The notes below the pieces were generated by a model, which saw nothing but the letters and a program-made list of their open reading frames with translations, made no database searches and was not told where the DNA came from. From Fusarium oxysporum f. sp. lycopersici 4287 (taxonomy: Eukaryota; Ascomycota; Sordariomycetes; Hypocreales; Nectriaceae), in assembly GCF_000149955.1 (NCBI RefSeq), contig NC_030988.1:1250167-1314166 (forward strand): a stretch of DNA of 64,000 bases, read 5' to 3'. The stretch's first letter is position 1, and each line of letters starts with the position of its first letter. Shown here piece after piece: positions 8,661 through 19,984 of this stretch. A program made the position numbers and the translations under genes.

Positions 8661-10693
8661 ATCTCCGCCAGCATCAAGTCTACCAACATGCATCCCCCGC
8701 TTGATCGATCATACAGGACGTTGCGTGGCTCCGCATCGTGGTGCAAGATTCGGTACTGGTGAAGTCGCTTGAGCACTACAATGATCTGGTCGACAACATT
8801 CGGCCTAACCTCTTTCATCTCTCGCAAGACAGGCCGACCGCCATAACTGAGTAGCAAAAAATGTACATATACGCCACTGTCGAAGTAATACGGCTTGATA
8901 AGGTCAACTATACCCAGGCAGACTGGTACGAAGGTGCCCTGAAGTGACCAAACATGATCGTACATCTTATTTTCGTGCCGTAGATGTCTTGCATCCATTG
9001 CCTCTACACCTTTAGCCACGAGTGTGTAACCACGCAATGACAGGCATAGCTTGAAGAGGGACCCTCGCGATCCCGAGATGCCAAGCGGCGTACAATCAGC
9101 ATCATCACCACGATCAGTTGCCAGTTGATCGCGCAAGAGGGCAACAAAGCTCTGTCGGTCGATATGTGCCTTGCCATGGTCCGCGATGTTAGGGCACCTC
9201 TCATCTAGAGGGCCGCCGGAAGCAATTCCACGCAGACATGCATGGGTGCAGTATGGCCGGTCTCGTATATTTTGTCGCTTGTCCGCATTCCCTTGTGTAT
9301 CGGACACTCTTCCTTGCACTTGTGTTTCACTCGAACTCGTGCCTCTCGATTCGACTAATGATCGACCGGTTAGATTCGGTGTTGGAGAAGGGCTTTCGTC
9401 ATCTTCGTTATCGTCGTCGCTGGATTGAACCTTCTTAACTTCGATAGGCAGGCATTGCGAACGCGTTCGGATCGGCGAGCGTGTGAAACCTTTCCATCGT
9501 TGTGCTCTGTATGGTGTGGTGCGCTTTGCTTTGCGGAGCGTCGCAGGGATGCTTCTGAGCACGTCGTCGTGCTCTACAGCCCATGTATCGAGTTGATCTG
9601 CAGCGTTGTGCCACGCCTGAGACGGCAGTGGCGATCAAATAGCTTGGAGTACAAAGGCGTAAACTTGCGCCACAGCCGTCCGATGAAGTCGGTTCTCGTC
9701 ATCGTCTTCAACATCTAGACTCGGTATGCAAACAGAGTAGTAGACGCAGGAGGGATCCCTTGGTATGTGCAAGAAGATGTACGTCATCCCTGTACAGACG
9801 TAGCCATACTGCGTACCTTTGCCAACCATGTACGAGAAGAGCTGCGTTTTCACGACGGTGGTGAGTCACCTAGCTTCGAAACCCTCGCCCTCCTGATTGA
9901 TCACATCGCGGTCGGGCTGGGTTTCTCCGACTAGTCCTGTAGCAACCTGATCGCAACTCAATTTATGGGGCGCTTTGTACTCGATTGCGACTGTTGGGAA
10001 CCTCTGGCCGTCTGACGTTCGGGATATACAGAACTGATCTGCCCGATTGCCTTTCCCCCGCGCTTTCCGACGCCTCGATGTTCGGGCCGATGGTCTCAAG
10101 CCATTGGAGACTTAGTCCATAGATTCAGAAAGAGACTCGTCGGCGGTTCCAAGATTGGTATGACTCTCAAACGTCAGTATTCCTTTGAGACCAAGGTGGC
10201 TTCTCAGGGTTGGATCGGCAAATGTAGCATCCACAAGCTTCTGAACTGCGTTCTCTACCACGTCCTGTTCACTGTTTCTAAGGTCAATCTCGCTACTGAT
10301 CGGATGAAGCAAAGACCCCACGTATTCTAGCTGGTGTCGAGACGGAAAAGAGGACTAGGCGGCGAACGAGGGACTAAAGGCCAAGTCGGCCCAATCTTTT
10401 TCTTGCTTTGTTGGGAATGCATCCCAAGGGACGATTCGATGAGGGTAGAAGCGGCCGGTCGGATTAGTCGTATCGTCTTGGGTCGTGAGGGACGGATCGG
10501 TGACAACATCGATAGCTAGACAAAGCGTATGGCAGGTCTCAAGGTATGGATTGAGTGATAGTGGTTGCGATGCGGTTGCGCGTCTTTTGGTGGCCCCGCG
10601 TTTTTGTCATCCTTCGGTGGCACGATTTTCGGCGGTTTCGCGTCGGCGCTATTCTTCCTCCAACAGCTTCTGCAGCCTCTCTATTCCTTCCAT
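8531..10693 (-). pseudogene. Coiled-coil kinase-like protein, nonsense-mutated paralogue
   Basis: One frame of 721 codons runs from ATG at 10693 to 8531 with no frameshift but six internal stops: TAG at codon 15 (10649-10651), TGA at 29 (10607-10609), TAG at 113 (10355-10357), TAA at 194 (10112-10114), TGA at 276 (9866-9868) and TGA at 353 (9635-9637). Each is one C-to-T step from CAG, CAA or CGA. The start MEGIERLQKLLEEE, the middle AIEYKAPHKLSCDQ, the Cys block PYCTHACLRGI and the catalytic-loop-like LHHDAEPRNVLYD parallel the intact gene at 24888-27356 (VSEYKPPHKLT, YCTQKCLLGM, IHKDVRLANML). The DFG-like motif is degraded (VDLMLAEI). These fungal kinase-like proteins have no established role. 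The copy cannot make the full protein. Confidence 0.85.
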
Positions 10694-10892
10694 CGAGTCT
10701 GATTGATTAGTCCAAGTGTACGGGAAGAGGGTAGTGATAAGCAGTCAGAACAATTCTTCATAAAATGTCTGGAGAAAAAAAACATTGAAACGAGATAGGC
10801 CCTGCCGCCGTGGAAATCGCGCTAGAGGCGGATCAACTTAGTTCCCCCCCTTTCTCCATATTGATGACTAAGAAATGGGAGGCTTGCCCAAG
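10694..10892. other. Short spacer upstream of the kinase-like pseudogene
   Basis: No gene is recognised. This is the expected promoter side of the pseudogene (minus strand) and it abuts the left inverted repeat of the MULE. Confidence 0.4.
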
Positions 10893-13785
10893 GGGGGCCC
10901 ATAGGGACACGCCTAGGCGCCTCTCCACTTCTGCACGCGTAGGCGTGCGGATTATGTCAGCCCCCAATTTGGCACAACTCCACAACTGCATTTCGAGTTT
11001 TGAGGCTGGCGGGTTTCAGAATCCCGAGATTCAGAACTGCAATGATTCCTAATTATCAAGCTGAATACAATTCCTGCTGCTCTTATCCATCATTCTCAGC
11101 CGCCTCCCAGATGTCGCGCATGCCTCTTCTGCTAGAAAATGGATTACTTTCCATCTCTGCCGCTACCTGAGCCTCCACCCGATCATCTTCTGCTTTACTC
11201 CAATCCAGGTACGCCATCATCTCTTCCTTACTCCATCCAATCTCTAGATCCGGTGGGTGTCGTACAGAGTTTGCCCATCTGCTTCCAGTCAAGACACCAC
11301 TGGTAGCTTGCTTTGTCATACCGCAAAGGTAGACCTAACGCCCTCCGATACTGCTGGTTAGTTTTGACGCTACCACGAGGCTGCGCCTTATACCAAGCAT
11401 CTCGAGCAGCAACATATCTCCGATAGATGGCTTGTGGGTCATCATATCTTAGTGTCGGCGCCACTGATGCTGTTGAAGATGATGCTACTGGCGACTTCCC
11501 CTCCCTGTGTCGATGGTTTTGCTGATGACACTGCCGATGATGCTGCTGTCTCTATACTAACGACAATGCAGCTAGTATCATCCCCTGCCAGACCCAGCAT
11601 GTCCGGATAATCCTGATGATGGGTCTTCCAGTGGTTCCCCTTCCTGCAAAGATGATACAGATGCAGATACTGCTGCTGCTGGTCGTGCTTCCCCGGATAA
11701 TGCTGGCGAGAGTGCCACTGGCATTGCTTCTACCTGTGCTGACGATGATGACAAATACAAAATCCCCTCGTACCGTTGAGGGCATGCCTTTGACGTCATC
11801 TTGTGTCCTAATTTGTGGCATCTACTGCATGTAGGTCGTGCTTTTGGCTGCGCTGCTGCCTGAACTGCCTCGAATGCACTTGGTTCTCTCTGAGTGCTCG
11901 ATTGCGATTTACTTGTGGTAGAATTGGCAGCTATTCGATTAGATCGGTGGCGAGGCTCCAATAGCACCTGATGAACACCATGACGACTCAAATGCCAATG
12001 CGGGTGAAAATGCTCCAAGCGAAGGGTTTGGCCTTGCTCTTGTAGAGCCTTGAGAATATGGGCGCAAGGGAGGCCGTGGGATCGAGAGAATGTACCGGTA
12101 CAACTAGGCAGGTCTTCTTTCATAAGCCGCTTCCGCTGTTCTTCAACTTTGCGTAAAGCCTCGTGAGATATCCAGCCACGTATGGCACTATATAGTGATC
12201 CAGAGAGCTCAATTGGTATTCGCATTTGCTGCCTGACTTGGTTGGAGCGCAGCTCAGATAATTAATTAAGAAGCGCATGTTTCATAGCTCTCCACGCCTC
12301 GAAGAGATCTAGCGTAGATTTCTTGAGGTGGCTCTTAAGGAGCCCATGGATACCCTCAACCCGTGAGGTGACCACATTACCAAAGTGAGGGTGCTGGTCG
12401 ACCCAGGCCCTTAACAAGCTTTTTCTTGTACGGATCGAGCCAGTTGGACTTGATGTAGCCAACCTCTTCGAGATATTGAGGCAGATAGCGCTTTTCAAGC
12501 TCTTGTACGCGCTGGTCAAATGCCTGTTCATCTGACGGCCTCATAATCGAATGCCAGTGGTTGAAAAAGTCATTCCAGTCGCTCAGACCTTGCTGATAGG
12601 CCTCAGACCCTTGCTTATGGTGTACGAATGTTGGCTGGCAATAGCGGAGGACCGCCTTATTCGCATGCCACAGGCATAGCAGAGAGATCGAAGACGGAAA
12701 GCAGCTCTCTACAGCGTTCATACAGGCCTTATCACGGTCAGTCAGAATAACAGATGGAAACCTTGTGTTGCAGAGTTCATACAGGGACCTGAGCCGGTCC
12801 AAGGCCCATATGAAGTCCTGCTCAGCCTCGCCATTAAGGAATGCGAAGGCGATACAGAAGGATCGCTGACAGGCATCAACACCAATCATATCAAGCAGCG
12901 GCATTCCGTATTTGTTCGTTTTGTATGTGCAGTCCAAGAAAAGTAGATCTGGGTAAGCCTTCAAGTATGCCAATGACTCCGGATGGGCGAACAACACCGC
13001 CGTGATTCGGTTATCTGAGTCAAGCTGCATCCGATTCCAGAACCCTTCCTTGTCTAGCTGGTTAGCAAAAGCATGTATAGTGCTCTGACCCTCACAGAGC
13101 TCTCGTTTGCTATCTGCGATACGGTTGTAGATATCTTGCTAGGTTGCAATGGTATTCGAGTTCTGGCGAATATAAGTCCTGATATCTTTTGGCGCTACAC
13201 CAGCGTTCGTAAGGCGGCTGATTGTTGACCTGTCCACATCCGAGAGCTGCCGATGGACTGGGTGCGCCGATTTGTGCCAACTTGGTTCATGGTTGTGTGA
13301 AGAAAATTGTGGACCCGGACGATGCCTTAAAGACCAAGTCGTCTTATCTAGGGATTCCTTCGCGATGATAGAGAACCGGCAGTTGGTTCCTCGCGTAGTA
13401 GTCTTGCGCTGGCGGTCCCTTGAGGCGCTTGGTGGCCGACACCATCGATCACATGCGCATGTGATAATCTGCCTGCCGCTGGTTGATCGCGACGATCTCC
13501 CAGTTACGAACGCGTATCCTCTTGGTGCTGCCCATTCATTGATAGCCGTGAGTAGAGCCTCTCGCGAGTCGTACGTGCCCTCCGGCGGAAGCACATCATC
13601 AGGAAATGCCGTCTGCGCCATAACGGCAACCCCTGAAAACTACGGTTGTGGTTAGCAATGGCAGCAATAGCCGCAGCCCCTGAGAAATGCAGTTGTGGAG
13701 TTGTGCCAAATTGGGGGCCGACATAATCCGAACGTCTACGCGTGCAGAAGTGGAGAGGCGCCTAGGCGTGTCCCTATGGGCCCCC
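10893..13785 (-). mobile_element. MULE DNA transposon, copy 1, with 102-bp terminal inverted repeats
   Basis: The left end (10893-10994) and right end (13684-13785) are inverted copies over 102 bp with about three mismatches, starting GGGGGCCCATAGGGACACGC. The interior is filled by a transposase pseudogene on the minus strand. The 10-bp flanks (CTTGCCCAAG and GCGTCTCGGT) do not match, so the original 9-10 bp duplication is lost or the end positions are slightly off. Long TIRs and the transposase type assign it to Mutator-like elements. Confidence 0.85.
11083..13621 (-). pseudogene. MULE transposase, decayed (copy 1)
   Basis: Starts MAQTAFPDDVLPPEG at 13621 with an N-terminal DNA-binding-like region (basic, HNHEPSWHK). 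The catalytic part has FLDCTYKTNKY (first Asp), SVILTDRDKAC (second Asp), CLWHANKAV, and TSRVEGIHGLLKSHLKK near the acidic third residue. A SWIM-like segment (CTGTFSRSHGLPCAHI) and a CCHC knuckle (CSRCHKLGHKMTSKAC) follow, then a separate C-terminal block from 11464 (YDDPQAIYRRYVAARDAWYK to the stop at 11083). Damage: TAG at 13139-13141 where copy 2 has CAG, TAA at 12262-12264 where copy 2 has CAG, a frameshift near 12410-12420 in an A-rich tract, and at least one more between 11470 and 11580. Copy 2 at 58502-61312 is colinear. Confidence 0.85.
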
Positions 13786-14482
13786 GCGTCTCGGTCGTGG
13801 TAGGCCCATGCTATGTCCAATTGCTATGGCTAGCATGGGGAGAGCCATGCGTATCATTTGCCTCGGAGATGAGACCGAAGTCCAAGCGCGTTAATGTTTG
13901 AGCGCGGGACCAGAGCAAACGGTACCAGAGGTGTGTGCGCTGTTTGTAGAAGCACTGTGTTTGAATGTGGCTGAGCTTAACTGTGCAAACAGACGCCTGT
14001 TGACTAATTTAGGCGGGACACATTGCGCGATGCGTGTCGCGTATCGCGTTCTCCTCTACACAAGGTGACAACCGACCCATTACTTAGTCATCCAATAACA
14101 CTAATATATCTGGCATACAAGTTGAGAAATCCTCAAAATAATTCAGCCTAGCGATCTAGCATAGCATTGCCAGTACGTATTGTTTATGGTTACTCCTATG
14201 GAATGTGTAAATTCGTACTTATTACTTTTCGTCCCCTGCTTGAGAACCCTGTGTCCAAAAGACAGGACGCGGAGTCGTGTGGGGCAATGGGAGCAACATG
14301 ACGTAGCCCAAGAAGTCGGCTTTTGCCCATGATCCATTGAGAGGGTACAACACCTGCATTTGATGATCGGGGTAACGAGGTACCCCATAGTCCATCAGAC
14401 AAGCGGTTGATTTTTCAGCCCTCACAGGAACGGCTGGACACTTAGGACGGAACAGAGTGATATTTTCTTAAAACTATTAATA
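13786..14482. other. No gene recognised
   Basis: About 700 bp between the MULE and a MITE. Small frames on the minus strand at 14143-14425 show no family features. Confidence 0.4.
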
Positions 14483-14920
14483 ACGTGTTTGATAAGTGAG
14501 TGGGTCAGACAAGTAAGTGAGTCACTGCACTGTATAGTATTAAAAAACCTACCCTATAGTATCTTTTTATTCTAAATAAAATAGATAAAAGTTTAAAAAA
14601 AATATTTTTAAGAATAGTATAATTAACCTTATTATAAAATATTTTTTTAAGATTTTTAGCTATTTTATTTTATATAGTAAAGCTTAATTATACAGTATAA
14701 AATACAGTATAAATAGGTTTTAAGGTTTATAGCTGTATAGAATTTTTCTAAAAATCTTAAAAAGTTTATATAATATATTTTAAGACTTATATATACGCTA
14801 CTAGAATTACAGCCAATTTAGGCTTAGTTTGAATTTTTAAAGAATTTTTTAAACCCGGGTTTAAGGTGGAAATAAGATTGACTCACTCACTTGGATGACC
14901 CACTCACTTATCAAACACGT
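14483..14920. mobile_element. TA-flanked AT-rich MITE, copy 1 (438 bp)
   Basis: The ends ACGTGTTTGATAAGTGAG and CTCACTTATCAAACACGT are perfect inverted repeats flanked by TA on both sides, as for Tc1/mariner or pogo targets. Subterminal GTGAGTGGGTCA and AAGTGAGTCA motifs repeat at both ends. The interior is AT-rich and noncoding. The same family lies at 52114-52552 in the other orientation. Confidence 0.85.
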
Positions 14921-14922
14921 TA

Positions 14923-15812
14923 AGTTATTTAAATTAGTTAATAAATCTTAAAACAGATTAAACTTTTCTTATAAATACAAAAGTAATAAAGGTATAGTTA
15001 TAGCTTAAGTATATTATAACGATTGCACAAGCCGTTAAACCACAGGACAAAAGATCGGGCCATAATCGCTACGCAAGCAATCATAGGTGTGCTACAGCTG
15101 CCTTATAGAAGCCTTATAGCGCTGTTACGGGCACGAATCATAACAAAAAGGGGGAGAAAGGTAAATTAAGAAAAGAAGGTTTTAGTATTTAAGGAAAAAC
15201 TATACATATTAGTAGACTAAGGCTAGCTTAATAGGTTAATAATAAATCAGATTAGGTTATAAGATAATATAATAGGAGAAATATAAGTTAATTATAAATA
15301 TAAATATATAAATATTTTATTACTTACATTTCTAAGATTAAGTTTTTATTTATTTTTTATATTATATTTAAAGCTATATTTATAGAATATAAGTAATTAT
15401 TAAGTAGTTCTTAAGTTATTTAAGGATAAATTTAATAATTAGGAGGAGACCTTTTTAACATATAGGCTAGGCAGGGAGGGTTAACCTATACGTTAAAAAG
15501 AAAAATATGTTACTTACTTATTTAACCTACTTACTTATTAAATATATAATAATTTAAGAACTAATTAATTTAATTATCATAGTTAAAAGTAATAACTTTA
15601 AAATTTATATAAAGAAATAAAAATAAAACTTAAATTTATTAGAAAATATATAAAAAACTATTATAACCCAAAATAATTAAAAAGATTAACTTTTTTAGAA
15701 AATAATATAATCTCCCTAGCTGTAAAGGATATTAAAATAAATTAATTAAGTTATAAATTAAATAATAAATTTATTAGGTATTACAAGATATTATACAAAA
15801 GTTTAAAAAATA
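14923..15812. other. AT-rich block, no gene
   Basis: Extremely A+T-rich except for a short balanced piece at about 15020-15140 (ending near AAGGGGGAGAAAGG). No coding frame is credible. This looks like an ancient repeat reduced by C-to-T mutation, as RIP produces. Confidence 0.55.
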
Positions 15813-15912
15813 NNNNNNNNNNNNNNNNNNNNNNNNNNNNNNNNNNNNNNNNNNNNNNNNNNNNNNNNNNNNNNNNNNNNNNNNNNNNNNNNNNNNNNNN
15901 NNNNNNNNNNNN
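15813..15912. other. Assembly gap of 100 N
   Basis: Exactly 100 N, the customary placeholder for a gap of unknown size. It removes the 5' part of the Copia element. Confidence 0.95.
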
Positions 15913-15913
15913 T

Positions 15914-16819
15914 GCAAGGAAGATTTGGCTATCTCAAACAGCCTACATTGACAAAATCGCAAATCTAGCTAACAAGGGAACATCTACAGTACCAATGACT
16001 CAAACAGAGCTACGACCTCAAACAGGACTAGCAACCCCGGCAGAACTTCAACGATATCAACGTAAAGTCGGCTCGATCCTCTATATCGCCGTTAACACCC
16101 GGCCTGACATAGCTTTCGCCGCCTCCAGGCTGGCCCGATTTCTTGTCAACCCTGGCCAAGAACACCAAGACGCCGCCGACCGCGTTATCCACTACCTCTC
16201 ACACACAAGGCACCGAGCCCTACGATTCGGAGGACCCGGAGGTCTTACAGTTGCTAGTGACGCTTCTTTTGCCGATAACACCCTTGATCGGAAAAGCTCC
16301 CAAGCGTACACTATCCGACTATTCGACGGGTTGATCGGCTGGAGAGCTAGCAAGCAGAATACAGTCACCACATCCACGACAGAGGCAGAGCTCCTAGCCT
16401 TGGCACAGGCTGCTAAGGAATCCCTCTATGTGAGTCGGCTGTTGAAAGAGCTTACAGTTCAGATGGATGATCCGACTATCCGTATCGACTGCGACAATAC
16501 TCAAACTATCAACCTTGTGACCGCCGAAATCGCTACTTTGAAGACTAAGTTGCGGCACGTGGATATTCACAACCACTGGCTGAGACAGGAGGTCCAAGAA
16601 GGGAGAATTCAAGTCAAATACACCAAATCAACGGATATGATCGCAGACGGATTGACAAAGGCCCTGCCGGCAGGCAGATGGAACCGCTTCCTCTATCAAC
16701 TTGGCCTGGAAGATATTCAGGAAAGACAGCAGCAGAGCCGGAAGCAAGAAGGAATAGAAGCAAGGCTCCAGAAGATAGAAGACTGCCTAGGAAATGCAGG
16801 CTCAACTGGGACCTATTGA
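15914..16819 (+). CDS. Ty1/Copia polyprotein, 3' part (RT end and RNase H)
   Basis: Open from the gap edge (KIWLSQTAYIDKIANLANKG) to the stop at 16819. It contains GSILYIAVNTRPDIAFAASR and the RNase H segments LTVASDASFADN, SSQAYTIRLFDGLIGWRASK, TTSTTEAELLALAQAAKE, IRIDCDNTQTI, LRHVDIHNHWLRQEV and TDMIADGLTKALP, all typical of the Copia C-terminus. Only the last 300 or so codons remain in this assembly. The 5' portion is lost in the gap, and no matching 5' LTR is visible upstream. The frame is intact. A purine tract (GAGGGGGTG) and the LTR follow directly. Confidence 0.9.
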   Translation, partial: ARKIWLSQTAYIDKIANLANKGTSTVPMTQTELRPQTGLATPAELQRYQRKVGSILYIAVNTRPDIAFAASRLARFLVNPGQEHQDAADRVIHYLSHTRHRALRFGGPGGLTVASDASFADNTLDRKSSQAYTIRLFDGLIGWRASKQNTVTTSTTEAELLALAQAAKESLYVSRLLKELTVQMDDPTIRIDCDNTQTINLVTAEIATLKTKLRHVDIHNHWLRQEVQEGRIQVKYTKSTDMIADGLTKALPAGRWNRFLYQLGLEDIQERQQQSRKQEGIEARLQKIEDCLGNAGSTGTY

Positions 16820-16832
16820 GCCTGAGGGGGTG

Positions 16833-17038
16833 TGTTGAATGTTGGAGGGTTCACCCTCAACTTCAGGATTAAGGTTCAGGATTAAAGTTTGACGCCCTAA
16901 ACTTAGATCGTAGGACTTTCATCTAGGACTTTCTAGGACTCAAGTCCTAGAAGGAACCAGTTGAAGATATAAGGTCTCAATGGTCCTTCGATTGCGAAAG
17001 GATCAAGAAATATACACGATTCACCTTAATATCTGACA
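16833..17038 (+). repeat. 3' LTR of the Copia element (206 bp)
   Basis: Runs from TGTTGAATGTTGGAGG to ATATCTGACA, with TG...CA ends directly after a polypurine tract. It contains the nested phrases AGGACTTTCATCTAGGACTT and GACTCAAGTCCTAGAAGG. Solo copies lie at 24073-24277 (inverted) and 53457-53658. Confidence 0.88.
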
Positions 17039-17111
17039 GATATGGTGATTGCTCCACCGTAGTGCTGCTCCGGCTGCAATCATCGAATGCCCCTTCGCCA
17101 GCGGTCTGATC

Positions 17112-17210
17112 TTTTGTTGGAAAACTGGGAATCCCCCCTATCATCAGGATTCTGACTGTTGGTCTGAAAGTCCTAGATTTAAAGTTCAAAGTCCTATATG
17201 AAATCAACTA
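17112..17210. repeat. LTR-like remnant with an inverted relative at 20390-20475
   Basis: The segment TTGTTGGAAAACTGGGAATC, then CAGGATTCTGACTGTTGGTC and GAAAGTCCTAGATTTAAAGT is matched in reverse complement at 20390-20475. TGTTGGAAAA resembles the start of another LTR family. Boundaries are uncertain. Confidence 0.4.
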
Positions 17211-17274
17211 AAGATTTAAACAGGAGAAGAACTCTCATCTCAACAATGAACAATCAAGTTTCATAAGAAATATA

Positions 17275-17384
17275 CAGTGAATTTCAGGTTCAGTTTCTAC
17301 ATTTTCGTGTTTACATTTTATCTTAACCCGCCAAAATAACACAATCCTTGGTATATGATGGGAAACTGAACCTGAAAATCACTG
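17275..17384. mobile_element. 110-bp palindrome-ended MITE, copy 1
   Basis: CAGTGAATTTCAGGTTCAGT at the left is answered by ACTGAACCTGAAAATCACTG at the right, with TA on both sides. The same family with exactly the same length is at 18013-18122. Confidence 0.8.
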
Positions 17385-17719
17385 TACCTTCACCCAGTAC
17401 TACTGCGCAATATAAACAACAGCAAACCTTAGACTGCTTAAGGCCCCCACTCTGGTCTTGTCGGTACTTTTGTATCTAACATCATAATTATGCTAATTTG
17501 CAGATAAACTTTCAGGATGCTCCTCGGCCACCAGGCCCAGAAGATTACTTTGCCCAACGCGCAATCAAGCAAGAAGCTGCAAATCAACCCGTCTGTCGGT
17601 TCTTCAATGACAAATTGAGTAGCGAATCTTACCATCAAGTGTGGGTAGTCTGAACTACCGATGCAACTGCAGCTGAAACATGAACATTCGGCTAACTAGG
17701 CGGATATGAGTTCCAAGTA

Positions 17720-17942
17720 CAGTGGGATGCAATAAGTTTGAATACCGGGCGTGTATCTTCTTTTGCCGCTAGCCTCTTTGAGCCAGCTACCACGTGCATA
17801 TCAGCTTTTGCATGGCTAATAAGAATATAGGGATTGGCTAGATCGAGCTTCTTCTTCAGATTAGAAGCAGGCTTAACTCCAAATAGGCTAGACAGGGGGT
17901 ATCAGTACTTCTAAGGGTATTCAAACTTATTGCATCCCACTG
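17720..17942. mobile_element. 223-bp mariner-type MITE, copy 1
   Basis: TIRs are CAGTGGGATGCAATAAGTTT and its complement, flanked by TA duplications (17718-17719, 17943-17944). The interior is noncoding. A second copy of identical length is at 53058-53280. Confidence 0.85.
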
Positions 17943-18012
17943 TAGCAGTCGGTATGACTTGATGGTGAGACACTGCCGCAACAGCCGAAAGACGTGTCTG
18001 GATATTTTGATA

Positions 18013-18122
18013 CAGAGAATTTCAGGTTCAGTTTCTGCAGTTTTAACTTTCTTTCTTCCACCTACCCCCTAAAATGGCAAACTTTCCTGTATTTCAAGAG
18101 AAACTGAACCTGAAACTCCCTG
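18013..18122. mobile_element. 110-bp palindrome-ended MITE, copy 2
   Basis: CAGAGAATTTCAGGTTCAGT at the left and ACTGAACCTGAAACTCCCTG at the right, TA-flanked. It pairs with 17275-17384. Confidence 0.8.
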
Positions 18123-18574
18123 TAGGTTTCCTTTCCTCATGTTCAAAGTTCAAACTATGCTACCTATAAACTCAAACAAAACCCTATAGTCATATAGTGC
18201 GGCGGGGTAGGCAGTCATCGTGCCGGGCATCCGGAATTGACATGCTTCCAGACTAAATCTGAAACAACACCGCGGCTTGGATAATTGCCATGCACCAATA
18301 GACGGAGATATATTACCCGAGCCCTTGCTTAGTGTTTCAACCCATCTAACCCCGGATGTTGAGGACAGAGGTGGATCTATCGTGCCCATAGATTGGCACT
18401 TCGACGCGGTAGAAAATGGCATCTCATATCGTCACTAGATACTGGATCCTGGTGAAACCATCAAGTGTCAAGGTTGCCAAATACGAAATACGAACCTTGA
18501 CGGACGGCTAGACGGCATGTAGGTTTGACTCGCTGTTTCAAGATCTTTATATACTTTGAGCATTCCGATTTTTT

Positions 18575-18775
18575 TCATCTTTTTCTTTTTTTTTTTTTTT
18601 TTTTTTTTTTTCATGTAGGTATTCAAGACTTTGACAGTCTCGATCAATATTGTGTCCCTTCTTCTTTTTTTATTTGCTTTGATAGACAACTTTCCATGTT
18701 CTTCCTCCTTGTTTTCCTTAACCCTCTTTGAACTGTACTTCGGTTTTTTCATTTTTTTTTTTTTTTTTTTGACAT
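18575..18775 (+). promoter_or_regulatory. Poly-T and pyrimidine tracts upstream of the polygalacturonase
   Basis: Two long T runs (about 18590-18611 and 18750-18770) separated by pyrimidine-rich sequence lie just before the ATG at 18787. Pyrimidine tracts upstream of the start are common in fungal promoters, but a regulatory role is inference. The runs are also prone to length error. Confidence 0.4.
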
Positions 18776-18786
18776 ATCGTTACAAG

Positions 18787-19984
18787 ATGCGCTTTTCACT
18801 CCCTCTTTTCGGCGGCTTTATTGCTTCCACTTTTGCTGGCTACTCCCATTCCAACTCAAAGTCCCACCACCCCAGGTCCCTCCCCAAGTCTGAATCGAGT
18901 TCAGACTCCCATCCAGCCTCTGGAGGCTGTAACTTTACTACTGCTGATACTGCTATGCAGCACAAGAGCAGCTGCTCGACTATCGTCCTCAACAACGTCA
19001 AAGTCCCTGCTGGAAAGACTCTGGACCTGACCAATCTTAAGGATGGCACCACGGTAAAGCCACTCGGTCTACTCTCGTCCATGACGTGACATTTATCTGA
19101 CAGAGTTATAGGTCATCTTCAAGGGAGTCATGACCTTTGGTTACGCCGAGTGGCTAGGTCCTTTAATTACTATCTCGGGAAACGGCCTTACCATTGAGGG
19201 AGATGCTGGACACTGCATCAATGGTCAAGGTCGGCGATATTGGGATGGAAAAGGCGGCAACGGCGGCAAGAAGAAGCCCAAGCTCGTGGCACTTCATGAT
19301 GTTCATGACTCGATCGTCCAGAATCTCAACATCAAGGACACTCCGGTCCAGGCCGTGAGCATCAACACAGTCACGAACCTGCTTGTCAAAGACGTCCACA
19401 TCGACAGCTCCCTCGGCGACAAACTGGGCGGACACAACACTGACGGCTTCAATATCGGCAAGGTCGATGGACTCGTTATCGATGGTGCCGTCGTCGAGAA
19501 TCAGGACGATTGCGTTGCCATCAACTCGGGTAAAAACATCACCTTCACCAACGGTCACTGCAGCGGTGGTCACGGTGCCTCGATTGGATCCGTTGGCAAT
19601 AAATCTATCGTCGAGAATGTTTTCATCTCCAAGACCATGATTGAAAGTTCCGAAAACGCTATTCGTATCAAGACCATTGCGGGGGCCACAGGCTCCGTCA
19701 CGGATGTCACGTATGAGGACATCACCCTTCGCGATATCGACAAATACGGCATGGTTTTCCGACAGGACTACCTCAACGGCGGCCCGACTCAGCAGCCTAC
19801 CAAGGGTATTCCTATGACAGGTATCAGGATAAAGAACGTCACAGGAACGGTGAAGCCGGCGGGTAAGAACACCTTCATTCTCTGTGCCGACTGCAAGGAC
19901 TGGACATTTACAGACATCAACATCACTGGCGGCCAGAGTAAGGAGAAGTGTGTGGGCGTTCCCGCTGGTGCATTCTGCACCTAA
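18787..19984 (+). CDS. Secreted endopolygalacturonase, GH28
   Basis: Two exons (18787-19053, 19112-19984) joined across a GT...TATAG intron of 58 nt give 379 residues, the normal size for fungal endo-PGs. The N-terminus [18 protein letters not shown] is a signal peptide, followed by a His/Ser-rich propeptide. GH28 signatures are all present: NTDGFNI (D200), [10 protein letters not shown] (D221 and D222, catalytic), [11 protein letters not shown] (H243) and RIKT (R274, K276). Paired Cys residues near the C-terminus ([18 protein letters not shown]) fit the beta-helix disulfides. The enzyme hydrolyses alpha-1,4 bonds in pectin outside the cell. It is intact although surrounded by transposons. 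A 286-codon antisense frame is a shadow. Confidence 0.95.

Noticed and set aside
18468..18752. Lys-rich 94-codon frame on the minus strand
   Set aside because: Produced by the poly-T tract read on the other strand.
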